This document shows, in pieces, positions 1 to 13,200 of a stretch of DNA of 64,000 nucleotides; position 1 is the stretch's first letter; each line of letters opens with the position of its first letter. The notes below the pieces were generated by a model. The model was not told where the DNA came from. It saw nothing but the letters and a program-made list of their open reading frames with translations, and searched no databases. The stretch is from Protonemura montana (lineage: Eukaryota; Arthropoda; Insecta; Plecoptera; Nemouridae): assembly GCA_947568835.1 (NCBI GenBank), contig OX387606.1:16988001-17052000 (forward strand). Direction: 5' to 3'. Both the position numbers and the translations under genes were made by a program.

Positions 1-72
1 AGACAAATATAATTGGTATTTTGCCAAATGTAACCAGAAAATCTTATATCTTTGCCATACATTAATGATTAC

Positions 73-1039
73 CAAGGAGTGAGATTCCACCACAAACAAG
101 CCAGACCACCAAACACAGTCCAACGGAGCCGGATCTCTCGAGGGCGCTCGTCGGAGATACAAAGATGCCAGACCCTTGAACAGAAAACATAATTGCAGAT
201 CAAATACTGTGTATATTTTCAGAATTCTTTATTGAGCTATTGATTCTCATCAAAATAGTGTTATGGGATAGCATAACAGTGCTTTGGGATTTACCTACTT
301 TTCTCAGAGTACAATATGATAATCCTCTGTAATTTCTATCATTCATGGTAAGGTATTGGATTTTTTTTTGTTCTGATTGCTCTTATGTTCCTATTTTAAG
401 GTAGATGGACGTTTTTCTTTGTTCTTAAAGCTCCAGTATCCTCATGTTAATTGATCCTGATTGTTGTTGGCTTAGCCACTGGGGTAAGTATGAACAACTA
501 ACTATGGAACGAGTTTTTGAATTGTGAATCTTGCCAAGCAAAACAAGAATGCAGAATGAGTCGCAATGAAATTTTGCTGTAAGGAATACAAAAAGAAGTT
601 TTGAATGGCACTAACTGGGCCTTTACTGGTTTCTGTTGTGAAGTGATGTGAAAGAATAATACAGGCGGCAAATTGGCGAATTGTGTGTATGGTCTTTGGG
701 CTGCCTACCGAGCCAAGCGTGACATGTCTAGCATTGCTTTATAAATCACTCACCTATCATCACTCCAACAATTAGGCTAACGGCACTAAAAAGGCCAAGC
801 TCTCTCTTGAGCTGTACCCCTTTCTCGGCGGGCTGCTGGACTGGTGCATTCGTCTCCTCGATTTTCTTTTCGAGTGGGATAACATCCTCTTTACCAGGCA
901 CACACGCCGATATGTTCCTGTTGTAAACGCCATCTGAAAAAAAAACACATTTTGTAACCGCTTTTCTGCCCGACCATCATCAAGCTTCTTGTAAAATTGT
1001 TTGAATTCCCTCACTTGTGATTTGGTTCAAAGGAGCCAT
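73..1039 (-). CDS. SLC7 LAT-type amino-acid transporter, 5' exons (partial)
   Basis: Three coding exons on the minus strand, complement(1015..1039), (754..933) and (73..174), join in phase 1 at each junction; the gene continues past the left edge. The start ATG (1039) opens an N-terminus beginning [13 protein letters not shown]; exon 2 ends [15 protein letters not shown] and exon 3 starts GSGIFVSP. That stretch is the first transmembrane segment and the substrate-binding unwound loop (GSGIF) of SLC7 light-chain (LAT/b0,+AT) transporters, which exchange amino acids at the plasma membrane as heterodimers with SLC3 proteins. A hydrophilic cytoplasmic head of about 50 residues precedes it. All donors are GT and acceptors AG. 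The subfamily (LAT1/2, y+LAT, b0,+AT) cannot be told from about 100 residues. Confidence 0.85.
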
Positions 1040-4000
1040 TCTTCTAGTCCGATCAACTTCCGATTGAGCTGTCAGATAAGCTCAATTGGTAAAGAAATAT
1101 CTCCTAACTGAAATCAACAAATTATGAAATTAGTATCATGGTTTAGAAGCTGGTTAAGATCGCATGAATTATATCTTCAGACTTTGGATTCTGTTAATAA
1201 TAATTTGAGATCTTTAAAGTAAATATGCCAATATGTCTTTGGTGACAAATTACGCTTATGTAGTTCTGTGTGTTTGTATGTTTGTAGTTCTTGGGATAAC
1301 AAAACTATACGTGAAGGATTGTCCCAAAGTCTCATAATTTCACATGGCTTGTGACGATTGTCTGGTAAGTTTCCTAAGTCGCAATAAGGTCAATAAAGAT
1401 CACAACATAAAGTGAAGAAGAACCTTGCAAGAAAAAATAGCACGTAGCACGCAACTCTATCAAGTGCAGTAATTATAAAAACATTTCTCTTGATAGTGAT
1501 TATCAGCAATGTTTATTTTTATTTTTTGCAAGCACGAGCCTCCATGGCATTGGTGGATTTACTTGATAATTAGAAAGAGTGTTGCGTTTGATAGCCGATG
1601 TTAGTAATATCATGGTCATTATTTTAGCAAACCAAACGTACGCCAATTCAGTTTCAATTTAAATTTTAAAATTTAAATAATTGACATTCCTGGTACGGCC
1701 GAAAAAAAACGAGGCTGATCTTTGATTGAACTCTTTTACTCAAATTTAGTTTTAATTAATTCTTCTTATTCATCGAGGAGGCACGTCGCAGAGACGTCTT
1801 AAGTCCGAACGCAACATGTCACTGAATATAAATAATGCACGAAAAGCGCAATTAATTTATTTTTTAGTAGCGCAAAAAGATTCCAAATTTAGGTTCATGG
1901 AGCATGATTTTCAGAATAGCGAAAAGGTTTCTACAGCCTGAAAATTATCAGTAAAATAATCTCCTTTTTTAAAGCCAATGGCCCAAACAAGTAAACAATT
2001 ATCGTCCAACGCATGAGTTCATGACATATCGGTCGATGGTACTTGACTCTGATTAACTTTTTAAAATGTCTGGAAGCCATTTCATTTCATCCGAGCGCGA
2101 TGAGCGACGATCAATTTATAAGACATCGACACACGACTTAAGTAATTGCATCTTCGAATATAAGCCACGGCAGCGATGTGCTGCGCATTTTTCGAATCAG
2201 CCGCTAGCCCTAGTCTGCGCGAAAATCCTAAAAACGCCCGTCTAAACTTTGCCTGCGTTCTTTACGGATTTTACCCTAATTTATTTTTGTAACTTGTAGT
2301 TCATGTTGAGTAAATAATCTTTGCTTTTTTATAACGAATCCAAAATTGTATTAGGTGAGCGGAGACATTACCTTTCGTGCGGTGTTAGTATAGTTCGATT
2401 GGTAGTTTTTATAATTTAAACAGTTTGGAATTCCCTTTTCAACTACCACAAAAACTACTCAAAAGCTATACGCACATCCCACAAGGCGACAAAGTGGAAA
2501 ATCTGAGGTCAGTCGAGAGCTGGCGCGTGGCGAGCAAATCGTTTCCGATCAAGCTAGCTATTTCTCGACAAAAGTGTCATTATATCACGTGCTGGTTTAT
2601 GTGTGCACAAGCATTAGCTTCAATTATATCTATAAATTAATCGCCAAGTCTAATGGGATGAGAACGAAAATACTAGCATTAAAATTGATATATGCCATCG
2701 GCGTGGATAGTCATAGGCACGTGTCAGTCGCTCTGATTGAAGAGGCTCTGATTTTGTGCGATGAATTGTCAAGTGGGGTCTCAAGAGAAATTTGCCTCTC
2801 AATTTTTGCACAATTAAGACAATTTGTCAATTGCTTTGCACAATTACTCACATCCTTGTTTATAAGACAAGACAAAAACGTACTTACAAACTGTACAATT
2901 GCTTTGTACATGCAATTGCCAAACATGGTTCCGAGCAAAAAAGTTACAAAAATTCAAGGTACCACCTCCTACAACGGATTGTCCACGTGCTGAGCACGAA
3001 GATACAACAGTGATACTAAAATTAGTTCACATTGATCAAATTGTAATATTCGTAGCAATTTTTAAATGAAAAATGAAGAAAAAATTTGCCACTTCCCACA
3101 TAACACAAAGAGCAAAAAAAAGTGAATACGGACAACGGAAATCGCGAAACCCTCGCTTAAAAACTAACGAACTACGAAATGCCCACACAAAATCGAAGGT
3201 TTTCTGTAATTTTTCCGAAGGTTTTCTCACCTGCTGGCTGGCTAAATCGGCCCACAGACCATTTCAATCCGTTTCGATGTATCGACAAGTTGAATAAAGC
3301 CCAGTAAGACAGTGCAACGACGCGCTCGTACAGTGCGTACGTCTGGGATGATTGTCCGAGTGAACCCTGTTTCGTCATCTGCTACCTAGACGGACGTCTT
3401 GAACGAACGCGCCTTCCTCTCCCCACCCTAATGACGTAGGGCGTCGTTGTGATCATACGCACACTACGCATAAACTTGGCAACACCATTATGATACAGGT
3501 CAAGGTTATCCCACCCTTGCTAGGCACTCTTTTGACATATGGCGTGATTCCACCCCTTGCTGTACTCCAATTGCTGATACGTGGGATGTTTTTTAATTTT
3601 AATTTTATTGATTTCACGGTTCGTAGATTGAAGCAGACTCTCTCGATAATTTCCTCTGAGAATATACCAAGTCTCTTCTTTGCTTTTCCTCATAAACTCA
3701 ATCATGATGCAACTTTCAGTTTACGAAATAGATGATCCATTAAAAAGTCATCAGCGTTGAGTTAAACTGTTGTGATTGCAATGCATAAGTTCAATGTAAC
3801 ATAATTTTTATCAAATTAATACCTAATGGGGAATACTCGTTTCGTCTGTAGTTGATAATTGCTTCATTTAAGCTATAATTTAGACGCTGAATGAACTGAA
3901 TATTTATCATTCATTTGCATAGCAGGGATTTACAAGTAAGTTGCTAAGATCTAGTGAATCGTATGCAATATGCAATGGGATACATTTACGATTAAATTGT

Positions 4001-4561
4001 TTAAAATTTTATAAAGTAATTGAGGTTATAATATAAAAAAAAAAACCCTCTTTCAATATTTAAAGTTTATTTTAACAATGTCAACACAAGTCTTTGGAAG
4101 AAAAGAACCCATAACTCAGATCACAACCATAGGTGTAGATGTATTAAACATTAAAATGTCTTAATTTCATTGGTAAAATGCATGCATTCCAGCAAGCTGG
4201 CAATCGATACAACAATTCAGATCTTTAATCATCAACTACTACCCACCACTTAGGTATATAATATTAGTAACACATAAACGTCTACGCCACTATAAAACTA
4301 TTAAAGCAAATATCAATGTGCCACAAGTCACATACAACACCACCACAGATTGTTTATAAACGGTTAAAAAAGTTCATTAAAAACTCTACAATATAATTAA
4401 AAATGTTAAGTAAGTAGTTCTGGAAGGTACATCATTTCTTAAATATTACTTCCTATTATAATTCAGTCAATATTTAAATATTTCTAATGTAATCAATTAT
4501 TAATAAATTAAGAGCCCAAAATTTGCACAGCCCTACATGTGAGTTAGCGTAGCGTAGGTAG
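1040..4561. other. Intergenic: SLC7 upstream region and SNX16 3' flank
   Basis: AT-rich DNA of 3.5 kb without a supportable gene. The right part (about 4050-4561) should hold the SNX16 3' UTR; an AATAAA on the minus strand lies near 4067-4072. The region around 3300-3440 is richer in GC and CpG and may be an SLC7 promoter or 5' UTR exon, but no start site can be fixed. Open frames of up to 139 codons near 2570-2990 have no recognisable domain or splice context. Confidence 0.5.
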
Positions 4562-6821
4562 TCAGTCCAGTTGCGCTAGTATACTCTTTACGTCTTGCAC
4601 TTGCATTATCTGAGGCATGTTTTTATTCGTGACCACATATGCATCACCAGCGCCTCTCAGCATTGCCGACCCCGGAATCCTAGCGGTGACATCGACTTGC
4701 TGACACTCTTTGATGCAATGAGTGCATTTCTTAGTTGAGCTTGTCACAAACTTAAAGAGCTCTTCCTTTTTCTTTGTTTCTGTCGACAAGTTCAGCCTGT
4801 GAAGAATTTTAAGTCATATTTTATAAGTTGGTAGGGGTTTTTTAGTGTATCAATTGGCTTGGAAAGACGTCTTGACAACCTAAGCGGAGCGTCACAGCCG
4901 AAATGACAACCAGAACTAGCTGGTTCTAAAAAAGTACAACACCAACATTGGCCTGCAATAATTTCTTGAAAGAGCCGCGAGGCATTAGAACAACGTACTG
5001 GCACATACTATGATAATGCTGCCCGTAAAGCTGAGCTGCGAAATAACTACAGCCGTAGTACACAATTTATATTAAATAAGTATTATTAAACCAGTGGTTT
5101 ATTTCTAAATAAAGGTGGGTGGACGCTTGACGATCTTATTTTTTGTGTGGTAGGGATGAGGAGGGGGGGGGGGGGGGGGGGTTAGCTCTTTTTGATTTCT
5201 GTAAGTAAATAGTTGAATCATTGGTTGGTTTATTGTCCTCAAAAAGACTTTGTGTAACTAAAATGTGACGTACCCAAAGAGGACTTAACCATCCTACATG
5301 AATTTGAATCCAACAAATTTTATTTGTTTCAGTAAAATACTTCTAATATTACCCTCCAATAACTGGAAATTTCTAAAGATATGAGAAGCGAACAGTACAA
5401 GTGACTGACGGGGTTTTTAAAAAAACAAGGCACTTTACGGAAGGACAAAGGAGAGGAAATGATAATTCTCGGAAATATTGTGCGCGTGGGTTACCGCGGT
5501 CAACCTAAATTTCCCTGCTAGTGCCATTGTTTCTTCCTGGAAATGAATTGTTGAAAAGATCGATCAACTAGCGTTGCTGACCTCTGCTTGCACGAGGAGT
5601 TGGGGGTAGAAATTCCAAGGCAATCCTGCTTACATCTTTTGACGAAAACATTAGCCCGAAACAACGCGATTGGAAGGAATTCTGTTCAACTTATAAATCG
5701 CCATTTTGTACAAAATAAAATGGTGTACCGTCTGCACTCTGAGTAAATTAGAACAAGTTGCTTTGACAAGGCAAAATTAAAATAAAAGACATTTTGAAAA
5801 TAATTGGGTGGGTGGACTGCGTCCACCCTGAAAAAAGGGTGGTGGACACCGTCTACCTGCGTCCACCCTGAAATTAACCTCTGTATTAAACTAACCACTA
5901 GTTTTAATTGTACCTAAGTTAAAAAAATCAAAATAATAAATAAACAAAAATATGCATGGATTTTTTTTTATGGGTTAGTAAAATTGAGCTGTTCATAAAA
6001 ACAAATATGGCCCACCTCAGTCTGTCAATTTCTTGATCTTTGAATTGGAGCTCAGTTCTTAGGTGATAGATTGTCTCTTCAAGAGCTTCAAAGATAGCCC
6101 GTGACTCTTCAACGCTCTCTGCGTAAGATGGTGGTTCATCCAGGCAGAAGAAGTCTCTGCAAAATGACAAAGCATTACACTGTTTAGTTGTGCACTATTG
6201 CTGCTTATTGAAATGAAAAAATTATCTCTTTCAGTTTTATCTTGTAAAAAAAAACAGTGCAAAAGGATACAATTTCATCCTCACCTAACAGCTTTCGATG
6301 AGCTAAGCTGTGAATTCTGCAAAATTGAATTCACAAACTCTTGAAGCCCGTTGACTCGTTCGTTTAGAAATCTTGGATCAAAATTATCTCCAAACCATCG
6401 CTTTCGAGGAAGAAATAATTTGGAATTTGGAAACAGGGTTTTTATTTTAGTACATAGTCTTACAAAGTCTGTGTACCTCCGGAAAACAAACCAATATTCT
6501 CCAACAGTAGTGTTTTGAATGCGCAACTTAAATACCTGAAAATCAGAAGTGATACATTAGATTTAAGAGCTTGGCAGGTATGTATTCAATTTGTAGTTTC
6601 AAAGCACAGTAAGCGTCATAACGGACCGTAAATCTAGCTCTTTCTTCAATTACTTCATAGCCCACAATAGGAATTGCAAATTTGTGATGAGAGCCAGATC
6701 GTGAAATTGCATTCATTGAACTTGCATCACGAGGGTTGAGCATCCTAAATCTGAATGAGTTGCTGCCATCAGAGCTTGGAGTTAGAAGATTTGGAAGTGA
6801 GACAGCGGCAGTAGAATTCAT
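4562..6821 (-). CDS. Snx16: Sorting nexin 16 (PX domain plus coiled coil)
   Basis: Four exons, complement(6627..6821), (6285..6535), (6016..6156) and (4562..4796), join in phases 0, 2 and 2 into 273 residues. Residues about 51-165 form a PX domain: IVGYEVIEERARFT, then the RRYTDF motif (84-89) that carries phosphoinositide-binding arginine, and LPRKRWFGDNF. After it come DFFCLDEPPSYAES and a coiled-coil start (LEETIYHLRTEL), the order found in vertebrate SNX16. SNX16 binds PI3P on early and late endosomes and sorts cargo such as EGFR and BMP receptors. The start ATG follows a probable 5' UTR acceptor (TTTTCAG). The last exon, after an intron of 1.2 kb that holds an old hAT-like element, encodes a cysteine-bearing tail (CTHCIKEC) that I do not recognise from vertebrate SNX16; it is assigned by matching phase only. 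Confidence 0.88.
5092..5901. mobile_element. Degraded non-autonomous hAT-like element
   Basis: Inserted in the last SNX16 intron. The left end CAGTGGTTTATTTC..GGGTGGACGC is repeated inverted at the right end (GCGTCCACCC...CCACTA). It resembles the intact element at 18950-19944 in terminal CAGTG, the subterminal GGTGGACGC-type motif and a long poly-G tract 70-90 bp from the left end (5163-5181). No clean target duplication remains, so this is an older copy. No transposase coding is visible. The right-hand 60 bp carries an extra internal palindrome of the GGGTGGACGC motif. Confidence 0.6.
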
Positions 6822-8370
6822 TGTGAGAATTGAATACCCTATGCAACAAACTGAAAACAGGCATTTAAAAATGTTAGAAAATTGAGCACTCCAGCTTAGC
6901 CCAAACACACTCCAGCTTAGCCCAAACACAATAGATACGTATGGCAAATGAACAATGAGCACACATTAACAATTTCAAAACAGTACCTACCTATCACCGT
7001 TGAGTCTATCACACTTGCCACATTCTTTAAATATTCCTTATGTTCAAGTCTAATTACAGATGGGTTAGTAAATAAGCAAAAATGAATGGTTATTTTTTTA
7101 CAGCCCGAATTGCGCCGAATTGTAAGGTTTTCGCACCTTTGTCAATTTGACAGCTGTCATAAGTCAGTGGCAAGGTGAATGAATATTGTGGCGGATTGTG
7201 GCAAGGTCGATTAATTTCCCCTTGCACATTTTTGAATGTATTAGCTTGGGAAGTGACGAGTGCAAAGGACGAGAGCAAAGACTGACGAGAGCTTTGGACG
7301 TTTGGACGAGAGCGGCTACTACTTAAAATTTCAAGATATCTGATTACTTTGATCATACCATATTGATTCAGCTAAAAGATTGGTGAAATATTAGCGTAAA
7401 TTGTACGATTACGACAGACCTATACAAACTATTTTTATTGTTGAGGGGTCGTATCATTATGAGTAAAATTCGGCAGGTTTTTATGCCAGTTACTATTTTT
7501 ATCAAAATTTCAATGTTTGAGAAATATTATGGTGTCATAATAATAATATATGTAGTTTATTTGGTCTGCTTGAATTTGATTAGACCGGATTGCATTATTA
7601 TACATTACGTGATATTAATTCAACCTTTTAAAAAAATACTTTAAATATTGAAAATAATGCTATCAAAATAGTAAAATAAAATCTTTTAAAAGTCGTAACG
7701 CATCAGAATAATATAGAATAATAGATAGAATAGATAGAATAACTGAGGTTAGCAACAAATGCCAGATCTCTCAATGAAAAACAGACACCACTAATTTAAG
7801 TGTACCTCTTTTCTGAAAATCTGGGTCTAAGACAAATTTAGTCCATCTTACAGCTGTCTTAAAGTCACAAAAATGTGAGCTCTTCCCTCAAAGTTACGAC
7901 AAGCTTCTGGAATGTGGCCCCAGGTTAACATTCGTTTAATTTTTTCAGGATTTTGGTGCTCCTATTGAATTGGCTGCATTAGTTCAGATATGCAACTGAA
8001 CAACGCTCAGTATAGAAATGTTAGAGCATATGGATTATATTGGAAAATGAAGTGCCTACAATGAGCAAAAATGCATGTAGGGTGCCAAGATGCTGGATAT
8101 TGATTGTGGTGAAGAAGGAACGAGAGGGAGCACAACTTACCGGAGTAGAAGATTGGCACTTTCGGGACATTTCTAGAAATATTGAGAATTGAGGAGTATT
8201 AGTTTGTTGCTTTTATCATTGTTGGAAATGTTATGTGACGCAAAGTTTTCTTCTCTGGTAAAATGATCAAAAGATGGACGTGCCTATAAACCCCATTAAT
8301 CATCACCCATTCACCACCACAATCAATCTACAAGGAACAATGAAATATTGGAAGTGCAGTTTTTACATAT
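6822..8370. other. Intergenic: SNX16 upstream region
   Basis: Probably holds the SNX16 5' UTR and promoter: a polypyrimidine tract and CAG acceptor lie just upstream of the start codon, implying a non-coding first exon between about 6860 and 7360. The rest is AT-rich with no recognised feature. Confidence 0.4.
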
Positions 8371-9316
8371 AGTCAGGAAGCAGAAATCCAATTTTTAAAA
8401 GATCTTGAGCCAGAGAGTACAAGCAGGCAACAGCCCTTATTTTGTGCAGTAGGATGTCCTGAACCACTTTAGACCGGTTACCAAGCTGGGAAATTCCTGG
8501 GGCGCCCGGGGCGCGTGGTCAAAGATCCACGACCCCGCACTTGAGGGCATACATCTTCAAAACCAAACGTCACACGACCAAAATTAGAAAATAAAAAGAA
8601 CAGATAGGTTAGGTTTAGTAAAATTTACAAAAAATTTCATATCAATTTAAAAATTTACAAAAAATTTCGAAAAAGGTTAAGTTTGGGTTAGGTTAGGTTT
8701 GGTTTGTTAGCTTAGGTTAAGTTCCATTTAATTAGGTTAGATATGCAATTTTTTAAAAAATACAAAAAAAAATTCAAAAAATTTAAAAGGTTTTCAAATT
8801 TTAAATTAAATTTCACTAAAAAAAAAGAAGAAATAAATTAATCCTTTTTTTTTTAGATAAATTTTTTTTAACTTATTTTCAAAAAAAAATAAAAAATAAA
8901 ATTTAAGGTTAAATGATGAAAATTAAGTTTTGCTAATAAAACAGAACCTTACGAGACGCGCAGGAAAAACTTTGATCTAACCTGAAAGTTTGAATAATAC
9001 TTGTATTAGTTTGCAGTTATCGATATAAAAGTACATGTATCAACAATGATAGTAAAAGTGCAGGATGTGAGGAAGGATTTGGAAAAAAAAAGTTTTCGTG
9101 GGACATTTGCTTTAGAAGAAATATGTTCTCAAGTGCGGGGGCGTGCGCACCCCTTTGACCACGGGCACCGGGCGCCCCAGGAATTTCCCAGCTGAGTAAC
9201 CGGTCTAAAGTGGTTCAGGACATCCTACTGCACAAAATAAGGGCTGTTGCCTGCTTGTACTCTCCGACTCGAGATCTTTCATTCCTAGACGTCTTTTGAA
9301 ATATTGCTTCCTGACT
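8371..9316. mobile_element. Foldback MITE with long terminal inverted repeats
   Basis: The first about 175 bp (from AGTCAGGAAGC at 8371) reappear inverted at the right end (GCTTCCTGACT at 9316), with the stretch 8401-8515 almost identical to the inverted 9165-9280. The arms contain GC-rich blocks ending near ACTTGAG, and the core (8560-9120) is very AT-rich with GGTTAGGTT-like repeats. No ORF is present. Flanks read ATAT/AATA, so a TA target duplication is possible but not proven. It sits between SNX16 and the ClC gene. Confidence 0.8.
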
Positions 9317-10257
9317 AATAATTATCGACTAGTTGCAAACATTTGAAAATCAAATAATATATTAATTGATCAATAAATATATTGGACAATAAGCAGCTAG
9401 GCATATACTAATAAAATTTAAAACAATGATTTCAGCTATAATTTTAAGTTTTAAACTAAATAAAGTGATTTACAGCATGACAAAATAATAAATATACAAA
9501 ATTGATCTAAATCAGTCCATTTACATATGTATTATTTTTCTATGAATCCATTATTTTTATACATAGTTACATTACATCTTCTTTAAATTCCACTCAATTC
9601 TTCCTAAAGAATTCATTTTTCACATCACAAGTACAGTAAAGATAGGGTTCGTAATCTCATGGCGTCAGCTCTGAAACTTTTTACAAATTTTAAAGTCCTT
9701 AACAAAAAAATAAAACAACATAAAATGAGCACATTAAAAAAAAATAAGACAGCTGATATCAACTTCTAGCAAATTTAAAATGTAAATAACATTATACTGA
9801 TAGTAATTCACAATTCTCTGCCTTAAGAAGGTAGCTTGAGAAAGATAATGTCTAAGAATACATAATCTGTTACGTTATGATAGGATAATGAGATGCTATC
9901 TGAATTCACATATACAGTCATTAATTTCACACAGTTGACCGGACGAACAATAAAAATAGTAAAGTAAGTAGAAAAGCATATGACAGATCTACTTCATACC
10001 TATTAATGTATTAATAACCACCAAAGTAGGTTCTGAAGGTTTGCCGCATTTGAATACAAAGCATTAAAAAATAACTGAATGGGTTTAGAGACTTTGGCAA
10101 GACTTAAAAAATAGCTCAATCACAATATGATGAATCATCCCAAGTAGATTCCTCAAACCATCCCATCGTACAGTAGGTACTATAAACCTGTTGGTTAAAT
10201 ACCTACGCTAGCTAAATAGTTACCATTTCAAAACATACCGACTAGGTACACGATAGG
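9317..10257. other. ClC gene 3' flank
   Basis: AT-rich sequence after the ClC stop codon (minus strand), presumably the 3' UTR in part. I see no gene and could not place a cleavage site. Confidence 0.4.
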
Positions 10258-13200
10258 TTAGTTGAAGAGAACCGAATTGGGGTCTTCATTATCCATTTGC
10301 TTGACGTGCCGCAAAACGTCTTTCTTGGTGATTACGCCGAGCAGCCGTCTGAAAATGAAAGACAGGATTTGTTTCTCTCCTAAATGCAAAAAGCTCAGCA
10401 TTGCTGGCAATGGATAGGGGTATTTGCAAAAGAGAGGTTTCCTTTCCTAGAGGGTGAGGGGAAGTTGCAAAACACTGAGAAAAGTGTAATGTTGTAAAAA
10501 ATGTATCCAATCTAGCTGCCCAATAAACATGCCGCACAAAGCTGAATGCAGCCTGTAAGCTATGAAATTGTCTTTGGCCTGGTAGTACAATACTTTTGAA
10601 GTCGAAGTTTAGCTCGTAACTCACAGGAACAGCTGACTTTCCCTGCCTGTGATTGGTTGTTGCCATGCAAATTAACATTACTCCCACTTTATCTATGAGG
10701 TAAGAAAATGGTTATGTAACTGCATTACCGTGAATGTTCTGATTTTATTTTTAGAGAGAAAACAATGCTATCCTTCAAGTGACAAGGTCAAAAAACTCAC
10801 ACCGTTGATGCAAATCAAGTTGCTTGTCAATGTCGTTTATCGTACTCACCCATTATGAGTGACCAACGTCTGTCGCAGACCGAGCTTGCGGAACATGTCG
10901 ACGACCGTCTCCATGGGCGTCTGATCAGTCATCGTTACCGGCGCCATGTCCAGGATCTTCTTCAGGTGCAGCGGCGGATGCGTCGATACAGGGACGTTCT
11001 CCGTTGCCGAGAACAGCACCAGCGACTGGCCGCTCATGCCCTGCACTGTGCGACGTGCATTGGCTGCAAACAAAGCCGACCAAGAATGAGTCAGGAGTGT
11101 TTGGAAACCTTGGTTTTTCATCACAACTGTGTGATTCACTAACTGTAACCATTCTAAACTGTAAAAACTGGCTTGATAAATGAAAATGCTAGTAAACATA
11201 TCTTAGCCAAGTGCTCTCATCTCTTGGGTATGAGCTTGTTGACTCACCAAGGCCCAGGATGAGATCCCTGCGTAGCACAAAGCCCACAAGGTACTGAGAT
11301 TCTCTGGACACAACGACGGGATATCCATTGTGTTCCGTTTCTTTTAGCAACGTTTCAACGTCGTCCACTGTCATCGAGTCTTGCGTCACCACGCTGAGTG
11401 GTTCGTTTCGTCTGCAACAATAATTTGCAAGCGTCAGCAATGTTTTACATGGGTAGTCTACCCCAGTAGTTGCTTGGCAGTTATTTTGTTTGGCACTTCA
11501 TATTTTGCATGATGGGTATCAAGTTTTAGATACAACTTCAAAGAAAACCATTTACTTTGAATTATGTCTCGAATAATCATGGAATTCAAAACTAGTTAGT
11601 GAATTTGTTCTTGAAACATGTTATATAATCTATTGATGCTAGTACCTAACAAAAGTTACAGCATGCATGCATTATAAAATATGAAATTGGATACAGTAGA
11701 AACAACATAAAAAACCCTATCCCTTCCGTAAGAAAAAATTCTTGTATCTTGAAATCCTATCTTTTATTCCAATTAAATTTAAAATCCCATTATTATTGTT
11801 CATCATTGCAAAGAAAGCTGGTATCTTAAATGGGAAAGAGGAAAGAAGTGAAAGAACACGACCAGTCCCTGGCCGCGATAGATGCAACCAGCATATTCAA
11901 CCTCAGTAAGTTTTTTTCCTTTTTTCCTTTCTTCATTACCTATGGAAACATATTCAAAAACTCTCGAAGAAGAAAGCCAGCCCGCGAGACTACTCACTTT
12001 GGTTGCATGACGTCAGCGGCAAGCGAAGTGTGCGCAAACTCGTCCTTGTTGTCGAGGAACGGGTAGCCGTTGAGTTCGATGTGGGCATCGTATATCCCCT
12101 GTCGACCAAGGGCGTCGCCCACCCACTTAGACGCCATTGCCGCCGCCATCAGTGGCACGATGTAACGAACTCCGCCCGTCAGCTCGAACATGATCACCAC
12201 CAGCGAAACTGCAACGAATGTTGGTCAAAGAGCTATCGAGCATTCACATCCTGACCCATCTGTGCTCTAGTGAGCTATAGTACCCGATAGGACCGTGCTT
12301 GAGAATCAAGCAGTGAACAAATCATTTCGAACATAGGGCATCATTACCTGTCATACGAGTGACGCCTCCAAGCACAGCTGCGGCCCCCACCATGGCGTAC
12401 AGTCCCGGAGTGATGCAGTCCTCGCCAGACGAACACTCCCCACTGAACATCCAGATGTGCGGGTAGTTGTAGGCTAGTTGCTCCATGGCAACGCCTGTCA
12501 GCACCAAGGGACAACGCTTCATTACTACAGACTTTGTGTGAGTGAGTAGGTTGATGAAGGATAGGTTTAACGTACTGGATATACTGTAACACAGGATTCA
12601 GTTTTCTGGATTTGTTTCATAACCAGGCAGTTGACAAGATTGGGGAGTTGCAAAATGTTAAGTTTAGTAAAGAAATACACATAAATAAAATTATATAACA
12701 TTTGTGATAGCTCCAATTTTGCAGCTTTGCTGAAAAGTCTTTCACACTTTAAGCAATTGATTTGAATAATCACTAACTAAGGAGTGTTCCTCCTCTGAGA
12801 GGCTTGTTCATAACATCGATAAATCTCTCAAAAGTTCTGTGTCAAAACGTACCGACAATGCGGCCCATGATGGCGCCAAGACAGAGCGATGGGATGAACA
12901 GGCCGCACGGCGCCTTGAAGCCGAACGTGAACACCGTGGCCACCAGCTTGAAGATCAGCGCTAGCCCGAGCAGCCACAGCGCCTTGTAGACGCCAGGACC
13001 CGCCGCGGCAAACTCGATCGAGTTCACGTCCGTGAAATTGCGGTTGTAATCGCTGTCGAGAGAAAGCACGATTTACTTGGGTGAAATTATTTGCCAATCG
13101 TCATTTGAGAATTAGCCAGATTATCTTGCAGTGCCATTAAACTAGTTGAATAACAGAAGTCTTAAAAACTGGGTTTTGGATTCACAATAAACATTATCAA

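Noticed and set aside
772-1014. 80-codon minus-strand ORF
   Set aside because: It overlaps SLC7 exon 2 in the wrong frame; the LAT motifs are in another frame with correct splice sites.
2574-2993. 139-codon open frame on the plus strand
   Set aside because: No domain, no splice context, composition like the surrounding AT-rich DNA.
7090-7356. 88-codon minus-strand ORF upstream of SNX16
   Set aside because: No recognisable motif; more likely SNX16 5' flank.
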